A stretch of DNA of 60,000 nt from Strigamia acuminata. Taxonomy: Eukaryota; Arthropoda; Chilopoda; Geophilomorpha; Linotaeniidae. Under the pieces are notes generated by a model. The model was given only the letters and a program-made list of their open reading frames with translations. It did not search any database and was not told where the DNA came from. The position numbers and the translations under genes were made by a program. Below, piece by piece: positions 1-20,083 of the stretch (within the stretch, counting starts at the first letter, position 1; every line of letters begins with the position of its first letter). The stretch covers positions 4,094,001 through 4,154,000 of the forward strand of contig OX442319.1 in the NCBI GenBank assembly GCA_949358305.1, in the 5' to 3' direction.

Positions 1-1894
1 ACGACGTAGCGGAACCGGAACGTCAGATTGGTCAGTTCTGCCGGATCCTTCGAGTTGACGTCCACATACATCCACTCGACTTCGTTGCTGTCGTAGTTTT
101 ACACTCTTTTATAGTAGACGCGATAACCGAGCACTTTGGCACCGTGATCGACATTATCCCACCAAACTTGGGCAGTTGATTTAGACGTGGGCACGGCTTG
201 GACCCACGAGGGGACGGGGACGTCCGCGGGGCTTGTGGGCGTGTGAATTACGACGATTTCCGTGTAGGGCCCGCCACCTTTCCTCGTGACGGCACGAACC
301 CGCAACAAATACACGGTGTTTTCCTTCAAATCGACGAAAACCGTCTTAAACTTACGGGAAAGGCTGATCTTGATCTGGTCGGACCATCGCAGCTGGGCAT
401 TGTACGAAATGATCGGTCCGTTGCTCCGATCGGTCGACGGCGGTTCCCACGAGACGACGAGGGTGGAGGGGGTTTGGAAGTAGAAAGTGAGGTTCTCGGG
501 GGGAGCGGTGGGCACTTCGATCGGTGTTTGCACGCGGGCGACGGCTTCCCCGCCGTATCCGACGTCGTTTCGAGCCGCGAGTCGAATCTGGTAAATTGTG
601 TTCATTTGCGGAAGCTGCAGTGTCTTGTTTTGCTCGTCTTTGCCCAACTCCATCGTTCCTGTGTTGCCGTAGCGCAGCCTGTAGCCCAAGAGGGACCCGT
701 GGGTTACGTTCGGTTTCGTCCATTCCACATTCACTGTGAACGAAGGCTCTTCCGGGATCACGCGAACACTCATTGAAGGTCTACTAGGGACTGAAATTTT
801 ATGAAAGAATGAATAAAAATCAATGGATTCGTTCGATTTCGTCACCTCCGCCAGGTGTTGTGACCATTTCGGAAGCACTCCACCTGCCGATTGAGGAGCG
901 GATGCGGGCGGCTATTTTGACGGAATAAACCGTCTCTGGTTGGAGGCCGGTAACGTTGAACTCTTGAGCGGCGGCGTCTATGTTGTCAAAGTCCAAATGC
1001 TCGGGTTCGTCCGTCGCTGCAACGCGTATTTGATATCCACGAATAAATGTGGTTGGAAAATTAGGCGCTTCCCATTGGACGCGTATTGCCGTCGAGTCAA
1101 TGACGGCGAGTTCAAGTGCTCCTGGAGCGTCTGGATTTGCTTTTAAAAGATCAATAAATTACGGAAAAGTTTTATTTTCAATCATTTGCTCAGTTTTGTT
1201 ACGAAATTCTTTGGTCCAAGCACGAACACGAAAAGTGGGAGGACCTTCGTGGTACTTCGATTTGGCGGCGACCCAAAAGTCGTATTCTGTGTCGGGGTGG
1301 AGATCGTCCAATACGTACGATTCCCGCACGGGAATCGAACGATTCTGGATTTCTTTTGTGATTACGTCACTCCAATACAATTCGTAACCGACGATCGCGT
1401 CTTCCGACACCGCTGGACGCACCCAAGCCAACGTGACGGATGTGTGCGATGTATCCACAACGTGCAACTTCGTCGGCGGATTTGGAACTACGATAATCCA
1501 GCAATTAAATTTAAAAATGAATGTAAAAAAAAATCTTTTATCAATTTATTCGAACTTCCGAGTTGTGTTTTAACTCGCACAGAGTCTGACGGCGATCTGG
1601 AAAAACCATCCTTGAAGATCTCCTGCACTTTGATGGTGTAAACAGTATTCGGTTCCAAACCCCCGATTGTCGTCAATCGGCCATCATCGACCGTTTGTTC
1701 GATCCAATCTGATGAATACTGCCCGTCCGAATTTGAAGTGAAATAAACGTCATAACCCTTTGAAAATAATTAATTAAATTAATTAAATTAAATTTAAATT
1801 AAATTTTACCATCACTTCTTCTTCGTTTGTTTGATCCCAGCGCACGACGACCGTTGTGCTACTGAGTGGACGCGCAAACACATTTTCTGGAACC
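1..1894 (-). CDS. Lar: LAR-type receptor tyrosine phosphatase, fibronectin III part (partial, with in-frame stop)
   Basis: Consecutive FnIII domains on the same strand and downstream of the Ig exons. Exons: 1894-1810 and 1757-1556 (FnIII resembling LAR repeat 2), 1487-1203 (repeat 3), 1139-846 (a middle repeat), then one exon from 790 to the window edge carrying three repeats; LLGYRLRYGNTGTMELGKDE and YQIRLAARNDVGYGGE match LAR repeat 6. A TAA at 101-99 interrupts the last repeat, yet the same frame continues with domain-like sequence (EWMYVDVNSKDPAELTNLTF) to position 1. The first exon here needs phase 2, while the last Ig exon leaves phase 1, so they cannot be joined directly; Ig3 and FnIII-1 are missing. 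The transmembrane segment and phosphatase domains would lie beyond the window. Possible explanations are a decayed copy, an assembly fault or two separate partial genes. Confidence 0.7.
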
Positions 1895-2028
1895 CTGAAA
1901 TGGACGAGGGACGGACGAGGGCCGTGAGGCACTGGATGCAACACACACGATAAAACAACTCCGAAATACATGCGAGACACAGGGAATTACTTGTATAATA
2001 GCTTTATTGTATTCTAGGGGATCTGGGT

Positions 2029-2251
2029 GTTCTGCCAGGCGTTAGACGGGAACAGCAACTTCGAGAATTAGCTCCGCCCACCGTAGCCATGATTTTTACA
2101 CGTTCTTCAATGACGCCTGGACCCGCCATCATATTTTGAAACCTAGACGCTCAACGTGAAACTTAGCTCCGTCTCCATGACGTCAGTATAAAAAGTGATG
2201 ACGTTACGGCTCTCCAGGTTTCAGCCGTTCCCGTCTAACGCATGGCAGAAC
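2029..2251. mobile_element. Small inverted-repeat element (MITE-like) between the Ig and FnIII parts
   Basis: The two ends are inverted copies of a 28-bp sequence (2029-2056 and 2224-2251, two mismatches) containing CGTTAGACGGGAAC. The spacer has no coding frame. I see no clear target-site duplication. It lies in the stretch where the missing LAR exons would be expected. Confidence 0.55.
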
Positions 2252-2299
2252 CTCTCTATTGCATTTACCAATGCGATGGCTGTCTAACAGCTCAGGTCC

Positions 2300-2640
2300 C
2301 GGCGGGTGAGAGTCTCACCATGCCAATCAAGAAAGTCGCCATGGCAGCCAGTTTGAGTGGGTGGTCGATGCAACTGTTCACTTTGCTGGTTTAAGAACAA
2401 CTCGCCAGGTAACTACGGGGCCCCATGACTTACTCAAGGTCACTTCTGGGGTCCACCGGTGAGTTCCGGGGCCTGCAGCTCCATCTGGCAGTCTGGTGAC
2501 TGCGTCAGGCGCATGCGTAATGCGAGGAGCTGCTTTCAGTGCTTTGTGTTATGCAGGGCAGTGATCGAGTAGGCGTTGGGGACAGGGGGCTCCTCAGCCA
2601 GGAGTGACTAATGCTGTTTCTTGGTTTTTCGTAGGTTCTT
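2300..2640 (+). repeat. Dispersed repeat R1, 5' part
   Basis: GC-richer than its surroundings. It shares ordered blocks with 5080-5310: GTCGCCA, GCAGCCAGTTTG, the AGAACAACTC block, GGTCACTTC and a GCAG-CTCCA block. This marks it as a diverged partial copy of the same interspersed repeat. 2640-3008 holds a poly-T run and no recognisable gene. Confidence 0.45.
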
Positions 2641-3008
2641 GGGGTTTTTTTTTTAACACGGGGAGCCAGCGCCCCCCTTGACTTCCCCCTCCCCCTACAA
2701 ACCTCACCTTAACTGGTTTTTTTGATGTGATGCGAAATTGGGCACGTATTTAGTCACAATATGGTTTGTATGCATTAGTCATTCCTGGTTTGTGTCTGTA
2801 ATTTCATTGGTCGGAGCCCCCTGTCGCCAAACGCTTCTCAGTGATCGGCGAGGGCCAGCTGATCACACCAAGAGAGAAAAATATTTTTGTCTCACCTGTT
2901 GTGTCTCAGAACGGGTGGACGACCCAAAGGATTTTCTGGAGTCACTAACACTGCAAACAAAAACAGTTTGTTCACATAATGGCACAAACAAAAACAGGTT
3001 CAACTAAC

Positions 3009-4554
3009 CATCCACGAACAGAGCTGCCACGTTAGAGTGAACCGTGCCCAAACTGTTCTCGGCGACGCACTCGTATTTGCCCTCGTCGTCAATATCAGTT
3101 TTAACTATTTCAAGGAACCCTAACAAGAAAAACAAACCATTCATATAGATGTTCTCTTCTTTTGATTGTGATTAGATCAACAAAAATTGAGAAATTGCAA
3201 AACCTTGGTCAAGAGTTGCGTTGCGCTGATCGCTCATGTCCACCGGGACCATGTTCTTGAGCCAGGTGATGGTGGATGGAGGATTGCCAGTTGCCTGACA
3301 CGCAAAAACCACCTTATATCCTTTTGTTACCCATTTGTCGTGAGGATGCTCCACAATTTGCGGAAACCCAACTGGTAACTCATTTTCTATCACAATAAAT
3401 AAGTGAATAACTAAATATCGAAATTTCTAAATTTGTATTAATGATTTACCATCGTGTACACTGAGGTAGAAAATGCCATGGCCTGATCCGTAGTGGTTTT
3501 TTGCGATGCACTCGTACCTTACCTCGTCGCGTGATTTGAGCACGGGGTCTATGCGCAGCACCGAGCCGCCGTCCAGCGTTTGGATCATCGTGAATCCGTG
3601 GGTAGTGTTAAGGCGCTTGCGGTTCTTCCACCATTCGATCTGTGGCGTCGGGTCGCCCCTGGCCGAGCAGTAGAAGTTAGCGATGCCATTGTTGGCCACC
3701 GTCTGGTTCTTTGGCCGTACGACAAGCTTTGATGCCTGTTGTCTATGTGGCCAGTTCTGAACTGCGACGATTAGTTGTTTAACATATTTGCATCGGCTGG
3801 ACTCAATATCTACGTTCAGATATGCCGTGTTCGAGTGAACCCTGCCCAAACTGTTCTCGGCGACGCACTCGTACATGCCATCGTCTCTCTTCTCAATTCC
3901 ATTTATTCTCAGAGTAAAATCAGTCGTATTTGCATGCCCGTCTTCAATGATGGAGTGGTGCGAACTGCTCGTGTTCAATGGGACCGTGTCCTTCAACCAT
4001 GTGACGATAGGTGTGGGAATTCCCGTCACCCGACACACGAACTCGGCGTTTTGACCGGTACACGCCATTTCCGATCGCGGGTGCTGCACGATCCGGGGGA
4101 ATCCAAAAGGCAAGTTTGTATCTTAAAATAAAATCAATAAAATCAAGTCGAGATCATTGAAATCGGCGCCATCATTGCGTTTACCATCGCGTACAGTGAG
4201 GTGGAATGTGGTGAGGACTTCTCCCTTGTAGTTTTTAGCGAAGCACCCGTACTTCGCCTCGTCGCGTGATTTGTGCACGGGGTCTATGCGCAGTACCGAG
4301 CCGCCGTCCGGCGTTTGGATCACCGTGAATCGGTGGGTAGTGTTAAGGCGCTTGCGGTTCTTCCACCATTCGATCTGCGGCTTCGGATCGCCGATGGCCG
4401 AGCAGTAGAAGTTTGCGATGCCATTGTTGGCCACCGTCTGGTCCTGTGGCCTTACGACAAGCGTTGGTGCTCGTTCGGTGAGTGGATCCACCGCTAAAAG
4501 GACCACGAACGGAATAACAAAAACTCCTCGAATCATGGAATCAATCGGGATCAA
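3009..4554 (-). CDS. Lar: LAR-type receptor tyrosine phosphatase, Ig-domain part (Ig1-Ig2 pair duplicated)
   Basis: Cell-surface receptor phosphatases of the LAR family begin with a signal peptide and three Ig domains that bind axonal and synaptic ligands. Exons read here: A 4554-4195 (signal peptide from Met at 4554 or 4536, then Ig1 with the family phrase VVRPQDQTV), B 4121 to about 3820 (Ig2, VTWLKDTVPLN), C about 3740-3450 (second Ig1, VVRPKNQTV), D 3386-3204 and E 3119-3009 (second Ig2, split by an intron, YECVAENSLGTVHSN). B and C lie in one open frame. A and C both end in phase 1, and B and D both accept phase 1, so A-B, A-D and C-D joins all keep frame. The near-copy of Ig1-Ig2 is unusual for LAR and may be an internal duplication or alternative exons. 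No Ig3 is visible. Family call is strong; the transcript structure is inferred. Confidence 0.75.
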
Positions 4555-5075
4555 TTAATGGCTCGAATTGAGGAAAAAGAGAAAAATTCAACTGGATCCA
4601 GCAAAAAGGTTGCTGAACTGATGCAATAGATTAGAGGAATTTATAAAAATCGTGATAAATAGATCATTTTCACTTGTATATATAAAAAATGAAGAAAAAC
4701 TGATAAAATACAAAATAATATGAGGAAATCTTATCAAAATGCGAATATTATTTGCATGGAAAAACGCCAAAATAAAAATGTGAAACTTTTCAATATTTTC
4801 TTTGAACTGTAAATTGTTCAATCTGGTATAAAACAAAACTGAAAATAATTATAAATTAATGATGCTATCGTGCAAAGAGCAAGTTTTGCATTACCGTACC
4901 TCTGTAATTGTTTTTTTTTCAGTTTTGTACTTAGATTGTACACTAAAATTAGACATTAAAAATATCTTTTACATTTTAATCATTTGGTAGAGTCCACTAG
5001 TCATTAGCCACTTCAAAGATAGAAACTCAAAGTCAATGAAACAATGATCATTGTAATTTCTTACAATTCATAAAT
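4555..5075. other. AT-rich intergenic stretch, nothing recognised
   Basis: Upstream of the LAR-like start. Only short chance frames on both strands, many poly-A/T runs, no repeat copy that I can match in the window. It may contain the promoter of the LAR-like gene, but no motif stands out. Confidence 0.5.
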
Positions 5076-5079
5076 TGGA

Positions 5080-5692
5080 TAGTCGCCACGCTGATCGTTT
5101 GGGTTGCCTGAGCAGCCAGTTTGGAGAGACGGTCGGAATGCAACCGGCCACCTTGCTGGTTGCTAGAACAACTCTCAGGTCACTTCCCGGGCCCTGTTGG
5201 TTAAATCTAGGGCCCGCAGCTCCACCTGGTTGCGGGGGACCGCAACAGGAGCTCGAGAGGTGCGAGAGCTGCACCAAGTGCATTGCGCTGCAGGTAAGTG
5301 ATCAGTGCACAGGGGCAGCTGGACAGAATAATTTCTTAGTTTCTTAGTTTTGACTTCTTTCTTGTAATTCAGCGTCTATAAAATTGTAAAGGTACACAAC
5401 ACATCTCCTCCAAGGTAAGGTCTCTGTCTGAAACTGCAATTTGTTCGTTGCAACTGCAATTACACGGCGTGGCAATGCTTAACGCATTGGTTAACGCATT
5501 GGTTAACGCAACGGTTGGTCTGGGTTGGGTTGCTGAAAGGCGATAACACGATAACACACTAACCCCTAGACAACCATGACAATAAAGACAATATTAGTCC
5601 TAAACTGAGGGTTCTTTGTGTTCCGTTAACATTGTGAATGGTGTCCAAACACCCCATGGTCCTCCCCTGGCCATGAGGCGACCGACCACGAC
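5080..5692 (+). repeat. Dispersed repeat R1, longest copy (LTR-like)
   Basis: The 5' half matches 2300-2640. The 3' half (5516-5692) matches 28980-29163 and more loosely 39950-40195, sharing CACTAACCCCTAGACAACCA, CAATAAAG and a terminal block TGGTCCTCCC...GACGACCGACC ending near CTCA. A polyadenylation-like signal followed by a 3' end in CA fits the LTR of a retrotransposon, but no internal coding part is present. Confidence 0.5.
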
Positions 5693-6631
5693 TCTCAAAC
5701 CTCGTTTAGAAATTATTGAATAACCGGATTCTAAGAGACTCCTAGTTGAGAAAATAAAACAACTTGTTTAATTTCAAAAATGAACCCAGTTTTTTTTTAT
5801 TGATTTAAAAAAATACAACTCATATTAAAGTGTTAAACATTCGAATCAAAAGGACAAACTGCCCTGTCTGACATAATTTCTTGATAAAACATCTAAATCT
5901 AATCTAACAACATAATAATTTAATCATTAATGCCATTGCTCCTTCCTCTCTTCAGTGTCTTGATTTATCCATCAAACTAAAACATTAGTTCCAGTTTTGT
6001 GACAAGCTTTCAACCAGTCTTAAATATTATCACAATCGCAATTTTTGATTACATCCTAATGTATTGCCAATTATTTTAAATTTTATAATTTGATTTAACA
6101 TTTCACCATAAATTTCCTCTAATATTTTTCTTTTTAAAAAATAATGATTTAGTAAAATACACATTTCAAACAGTGAACTATAATGTAATAAGTGACAAAT
6201 TACCGGTCTGAAAAAAACAGCAAATTGTACACATTCCAACAAACACGAGACTTCTTTTTACAATGCTTTCAAGAACAGTTACAATTAATTATAAACTTTC
6301 TCAAACACAACAGCTCACAGTTTGCCAGTCCTCACATAAATTTAGATAAATTACTCCAATCTGAGTGTTTAATAGGACAAACAAACAAGGTGCCCACACA
6401 TTCAACACAAAATCCATATCAAAATGGGTATTTTCACCTTTGTAGCAATGAATTATTTCCCTATTATGACTGACTCATATTTGATCAAATTTAACTAATC
6501 CTACAGCAACTAGATTAAATTAAGAAACAAGAAATTAGAAAATAGCTTAATATATTTGTAGGAATATGGATATAATATAGGAAGAATAAAAATTATTAAA
6601 TAAAAACATGTGCAAAACACCATTAATTTAG
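5693..6631. other. AT-rich intergenic stretch / likely myosin VI 3' UTR
   Basis: Directly downstream (minus strand) of the myosin VI stop codon. Very AT-rich, with only short open frames. It probably includes the myosin VI 3' untranslated region; I see no other gene. Confidence 0.45.
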
Positions 6632-14185
<7,554 letters not shown>

Positions 14186-14197
14186 TTTAATAAGCAA

Positions 14198-15772
14198 AAA
14201 ATATCTATATATTAAACTTCTGTCAAATGGACCGGATGCTTGTGTTATGTAATCAAAGAAACGGCTTGCTTCAATGATAATCTTGCGAGAAAATCAATAC
14301 TTCACGCACAACTCTCAAATACCACATTTTGCAATGGAATATTCTGACACGGGGCGGCGGTTTAAAGATAGTTATGATAATCAATTGAAGCAAAACGTTT
14401 TAACAAAATCAAAAAACACAAAACATTTTAATATAAAAAATAAAAAAAACATTCTTTTTTGTCTGTTGGACAAATTGGTGGCCTGAAAAGGCAGTTCACA
14501 GTTCCATGACCAGAAACAAAAGGCAAATCCCATTTTTATGAAGTTGTGACAGAATTTTGATTTTTTTTAAAAAAAATTTATTTATCTCGCGAAAAAATAA
14601 AAAAAAACATTAAATACGAATGTGTAAACTACTTGAATAATGTTTTTTCATATAAAATTAATCTGGAAACGTAATTTTTGATATTAAATGTGGATTCTAT
14701 TGAACAGGAAACAGCGAGGGGTTATGAGGATTTAGGCTCCAGGTGATAACAGGTCTTTGTTCCTAGTGAATTATTGTTTTTTAAATGTTAAAAATATTGA
14801 AAAGAAATAAATTAAATGGCAACACCGCTCTTTCGGCTTCGGTTTAAAATTACACAATACATCTGAGTCATCAACCTCCAACAAAAAGTTTTTTCAACTG
14901 ATAACGTAAACTTTTCGTATTTGAAACGAGAAACTCACTGATTATCGAACTACTGCAAAGTCGTCGTTTTTCCTGATGGATTCGTGCTTCGAACACATCA
15001 AGATCGAAATGGAAATGGTCCGTGCTGACCGTTGGCGTATTCGTCAAGGGAGATAAATTTCCCATACACCAGGGAGCAAGGATATACAGCAGGTGAGACA
15101 ACAGGTGGTGGCCGGTACGAACAGCGCCACCTTGCACCAACGATCAGCGGCTTTTAATCGCTGTATTTACACTTTAATGTGAGGAAAATTTACTAATTTT
15201 AGGAAAAATATTTATTTTTTGGAACTTAAATTTTGAGGAAATAAACATTCCGAATTTTTGAGAATAAAATTATAGTTTTCGGTGATTTTTAGGTGTTTTT
15301 TGATAAAACGTTGGCAAAATCAACCAATAAGAAACAAGTATCCGGAGTAGGAGCGCCACCCGCCGTTGGAATTATTAAGCTGTGTCAAAGCTATCTTAAT
15401 GGCGGATTGTCAATGTGCATGACATTTAGCTGAATTTTCTTCTATTTTAAGGTAATCACGAGCATTTATTTCCAAAAGTGTTTTACCTAATTACATCTGA
15501 ATGAAATGATCAACTTGGAAATACACATTGAGTTACGGGTTCAACGTGTGTTGATTTGATAATTTCATCCATATGTAATGATGTAATGGAGATCGCGTGT
15601 ACCGTAGACCTAAATATACTGGAAAGAGAATCTTCTTACCCACAATTCATCAGTTTCCAGTTCGTGTATGTAGGGTCTACGGTGACACGGCGTGGCTTCA
15701 GTTTACAAACATTTCATTGTCCGTGTTTAATATTTGCAGAGAACTAAATTACCCGTCGTCTAACCTAACAAA
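14198..15772. other. Intergenic region between the divergent myosin VI and eIF3c genes
   Basis: The two genes are transcribed away from each other, so both promoters probably lie here. An 89-codon minus-strand frame (15140-14871) has no recognisable domain. A short inverted repeat at about 15596-15691 (ACCGTAGACC ... GGTCTACGGT) sits upstream of eIF3c. A possible splice acceptor TTTGCAG at 15734-15740 suggests a 5' UTR intron. Confidence 0.5.
14871..15140 (-). other. Small open frame, unrecognised
   Basis: An 89-codon frame starting MVQGGAVRTGHHLLSHLLYI. No signal peptide or family motif that I recognise. It lies about 690 bp upstream of the myosin VI start on the same strand and could be a leader exon, a small gene or chance. 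Low confidence that it is coding. Confidence 0.2.
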
Positions 15773-16313
15773 ATGAGTCGATTTTTTCAAACTGGTTCCG
15801 ATTCGGAAAGCGAATCATCCGGAGGGGAATCCGATACCCAACAACCAAGACCGGCCATCAATGCAACGTAAATATTTTCAATAAAAATAAAAAAAAATCG
15901 AACAAATTTTAAAAACAATTAAATTTTTCAGCGCCTTTCAATTCAGCGATGATGAAGAAGAGACAAAACGTATTGTTCGAAGTGCGAAGGAGAAACGATA
16001 CGAAGAATTAACAAATATAATAAAACAAGTGCGGAATCATAAAAAAATCAAAGACATGAGTAAATTATTAACAGGTAAATGAAATAATTTAATTTTTATG
16101 GTGAAAAGAATTAATTAATTAATTATTTTTCAGCTTTTGAAGACCTTTGTCGCGCTTATTCGAAAGCAAAGACGATCGTCGATAAAGAGGAAGGCGGAGT
16201 TACTCCTAAGTTTTATTTACGATGTTTGGTTGAGTTGGATGATTTTGTTGTTGAGGTAATTCGATTTAATGATTGAAATAATTTAGATTATAATTATATT
16301 TATTTATTTATTA

Positions 16314-16360
<47 letters not shown>

Positions 16361-19300
16361 TTTAGTGCTGGGAAGATCGAGAAGGTCGGAAAAACATGTC
16401 GAAGAACAATTCAAAATCGTTGACAACATTGCGTCAAAAATTAAGAAAATATAACAAGGATTTCGAGGAAGGAATTCTGAAATATCGAGATGTAATTTAA
16501 ATCAAATTATTTAAAATTTGTTTATTATATTTTTATTTTTATTGTCACAGAGTCCGCAAATCGAGGACGAGGCTGAAGGATCGGATAAAGGATCGGGTAA
16601 AAATTATTTTAAAATTAAAATTTGTAATTTTTTAATTGAATTCATTTCTTTTTTAGATTCCGGTGACGATTCCGATGACAAGGATTCGTTTACTGCCGAT
16701 AGCTTGAAGAAATCTCCTTCGGTTGGACCCGAATTTAAGGGGAAATTGGTCCGCGAGGAAGAAGAGGTTTAATTATTTAGAAAATTTTGTTAAAATAAAA
16801 TTTTATCTTTTAATTTTGTTTTGGAAATATTGCAGGACGACGATGACGACTCGATTCAGTGGAGTTCTAGTTCGGAAGAAGAGGCTTCTAGTAGCAGTGA
16901 TGACGAACGATACGGCGAAAATTTGGCCGCTAAGTTCTTGAAAAAGTAAACAAAACGAATTAAATGTTTTGAAATAATATAACTACATACGTTTTATTAA
17001 TTTTTTGTTAAATTAGGTCAACTGATAAGGATACTGAGAAGAAAACCGACAAGAAGGAGAAGAAGAAAAAGGAAAAACGGGAAGGAAAACGCCGAGAGGA
17101 TGACGACGACGACGACGAAGGCGGATGGGAACAAGTTCTCAAAGGCGTTTCGCTGTCTTCCGTAAGGATTTTATAAATATAGCGAAACTCCGTCGAATTT
17201 AATCGATTATTTTCAATATTTGAAAACTTAGAAACCCAAAATGTTTGCGAAGGATGCGGAGATTAATATTCCGCTCGTGGTGAAGAAACTGAACGAGATT
17301 TTGGCGGCGCGAGGGAAAAAGGGGACGGATCGGAGCGAGCAAATCGACATGTTGCTCGAGTTGTATAACATTTCGGAGAATCATCTTCTGGGGCCTGCTG
17401 TGGCGGTGAAGATCATGTTTGCTATTATGGCGGCCATTTACGACTACAATCCGAACATTGCGACGTGCATGAAATCGGAAATGTGGATCAGGTAAGTTGA
17501 TACAAATTTAAAAAATTGTAAATTGATTTTTATTTTTTTTTTTAGATGTTTGGTCAATGTGGAGAAGTTGTTGGATAAATTGGTCGAACATCAAAATGTG
17601 ACCGTCGGTGAACACATTCCTGAAGATTCGGAGAATTTGGCCGTAATAAACGATGGAAATTGCAAAATTTGATTAATTTGAGTTAATTTTGGTTACAGAA
17701 TCCTGTTTATCGTGTTCGGGGGTGTATTTTGACCGTCGTGGAGAGATTGGATGAAGAGTTTATTAAGATGTTACAAGGATGCGATGCACATAGCACGGAA
17801 TATGTGGAACGGTAAATAAATTACGAAAATGTTATTATTTTGTAATTTTTTGTAATTGTTTTATTAATTTATTTACAGATTGAAGGATGAGAAAAAAGCT
17901 TGCGAGATCGTCGTTAAACTTCAGGCTTATTTGGAAGGTCGCGGTACTCCGTCGGAGTTATGTCGCATTTATTTGCGACGAATCGAACATACTTATTACA
18001 AGGTATTATCGACATTGATTGGAATTTCGTTTAAAATTAATTTTTTTTCTTTTTTTTAGTTTGATGCGGATGTTTTTAAACAAAGAGCTGTAAATATTTG
18101 TAGATATTGATTTTAAAAAAATTGATTTTAATGGTTTTTGTTATCGACAGGGCCTCGAAGTTTCGCAAGAAACTAGTTTAGCGCTTATGGATCGTTTGTG
18201 TAAATTCATTTACGCTAAAGATAACACCGATCGAATTCGAGCTCGTGCAATGCTGTGCCATATCTACCATCACGCATTGCACGATAATTGGTACGAAGCC
18301 CGTGATCTAATGCTCATGTCTCATTTGCAAGACAGTATTCACCACTCTGATGTCCCAACGCAGGTGAATTGGAAATGAAAGGTTTAATTTAAGTTAGTTT
18401 TAATTTTAATTTAATTTTTTTTGTAGATTTTGTACAATCGAACGATGGTACAGTTGGGTTTGTGCGCATTTCGTCACGGCAATATCAAAGATGCGCATAA
18501 CGCATTGCTCGATATTCAATCAGGAGGTCGAGCCAAGGAACTATTAGCACAAGGGCTTTTATTGCAACGTCAACATGAACGCAGTTCGGAACAAGAAAAA
18601 ATTGAAAAGAGACGCCAAATGCCATTTCACATGCATATTAATTTGGAATTACTAGAATGTGTTTATTTAGTGTCAGCGATGTTAATGGAGATCCCATACA
18701 TGGCTGGTAAGGAAATAATTTTAAGGTTATTTGTTTTTTATTTGGTTTTTATTAAATTTATTAAATTTCAGCGCACGAATTTGATTCACGACGAAGAATG
18801 ATTAGTAAAAGTTTCCATCACCAATTGAAAATAAGTGAAAGACAACCTTTGGTAGGACCACCGGAAAGTATGCGAGAACACGTTGTAGCTGCATCGAAGG
18901 CGATGAAAAATGGCAATTGGAAAGCTTGTAAAAATTTCATCATCAATGAGAAAATGAATGCGAAAGTAATACGACGAAAAATTTATATTTTTTAAAAAAT
19001 AATTTAAATTTTGATTTTAATTAGGTGTGGACTTTGTTTTATCAAGTGGACAAAGTTCGCGCGATGTTAATCGAGAAAATCCAAGAGGAAAGCCTGCGCA
19101 CTTACCTCTTCACGTACAGCAGTGTGTACGACTCGATCAGTATGGACATACTGGCAGAAATGTTCGAATTAGAGAAACCAATCGTTCACGGAATAATCAG
19201 TAAAATGATAATCAACGAAGAACTCATGGTATTTTTGTTGTGTATATTGTCACGCGGTTGAGTCGCGTCGTCTGCCGATCGTCTCAAACCAGCGCAAATA

Positions 19301-19844
19301 TTGTTAAAAGTCGCCAATATATTTTATTAATTTAATTGGATTCTAGGCATCTTTGGATGAGCCGTCGCAAACGGTGATGATGCATCGTACGGAGCCGTCG
19401 CGCCTGCAGTCTCTGGCGCTTCAGTTGGCGGATAAGATCACGGCTTTGGTGGATAATAACGAGCGCATCATGGAGATGCGGCAGGGCTCGTTCTTTAATC
19501 GTAGCCAAGGTTTGTATCGATTGTCGTATAATTTAGATATTAAGGAAAGAAACCTATAATCCCTCGTCCCGTTTCCTCATTTTCCTTCCTGCCCGTTGCG
19601 TTCCGTTCCGTTCGTTAAGGTGTGCAAGACAGAGGCTACCAACGAGGTTATCGACAGGGATTCCAGCAGAACCAAGACTGGAATAAGGATAACCAAGGAT
19701 ATAAGGGTTTTTAGTTTTTCTTTTATTTCTATAAGTTTGTGGTGTTTGTGTGAAGCATTTGTGTGTTGTTCGATTTTTTTTTAATGTTTGTTGTTTATTT
19801 ATTTGTTAGGTCGTCGCCAAAATCAAGGGCAGAGGGCTTATTAA
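15773..19844 (+). CDS. eIF3c: Translation initiation factor eIF3 subunit C (complete, 20 exons)
   Basis: Core PCI subunit of the eIF3 scaffold that recruits the 43S complex to mRNA. Exons: 15773-15867, 15932-16074, 16134-16255, 16366-16491, 16551-16596, 16657-16766, 16836-16945, 17017-17161, 17232-17491, 17546-17642, 17699-17811, 17879-18002, 18060-18089, 18151-18363, 18427-18706, 18772-18965, 19025-19228, 19347-19509, 19620-19706, 19810-19844; total 2697 nt, 898 aa, matching the usual size of about 910. The N-terminus ([15 protein letters not shown]) and exons 5-8 are acidic and serine-rich, as in the family. Middle: [20 protein letters not shown] and [16 protein letters not shown]. The C-terminal PCI/winged-helix part has [20 protein letters not shown], then a Gln/Gly/Arg tail ending [10 protein letters not shown]. 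Frame is kept throughout. AATAAA at 19873-19878 follows the stop by 28 bases. Confidence 0.96.
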
Positions 19845-19872
19845 TGGAATTTACGTTTGGAATTTGTTTTTG

Positions 19873-19878
19873 AATAAA
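19873..19878 (+). terminator. Likely eIF3c polyadenylation signal
   Basis: Canonical AATAAA just after the eIF3c stop, followed by T-rich and GT-containing sequence. Confidence 0.6.
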
Positions 19879-20083
19879 ATTGATTTTGAAAGTGATTTGG
19901 AAATGATTATTTGTGGTTTTTTTCTATGGAAATTGAGTGTTATGGGAAATTAGTCTTATTCACGCGACAACGGCGCTATATGTAAATGATAAAATGTCTT
20001 TAAGCGCCATCGTGCGGGAAGAATGTGAAAGTTTAATTGAAATGAATCACGTGATGTGTGACAACCAATGAGACGGGACCTTG

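Noticed and set aside
198-776. 192-codon plus-strand frame
   Set aside because: It is the antisense shadow of the FnIII exons of the LAR-like gene; no family resemblance.
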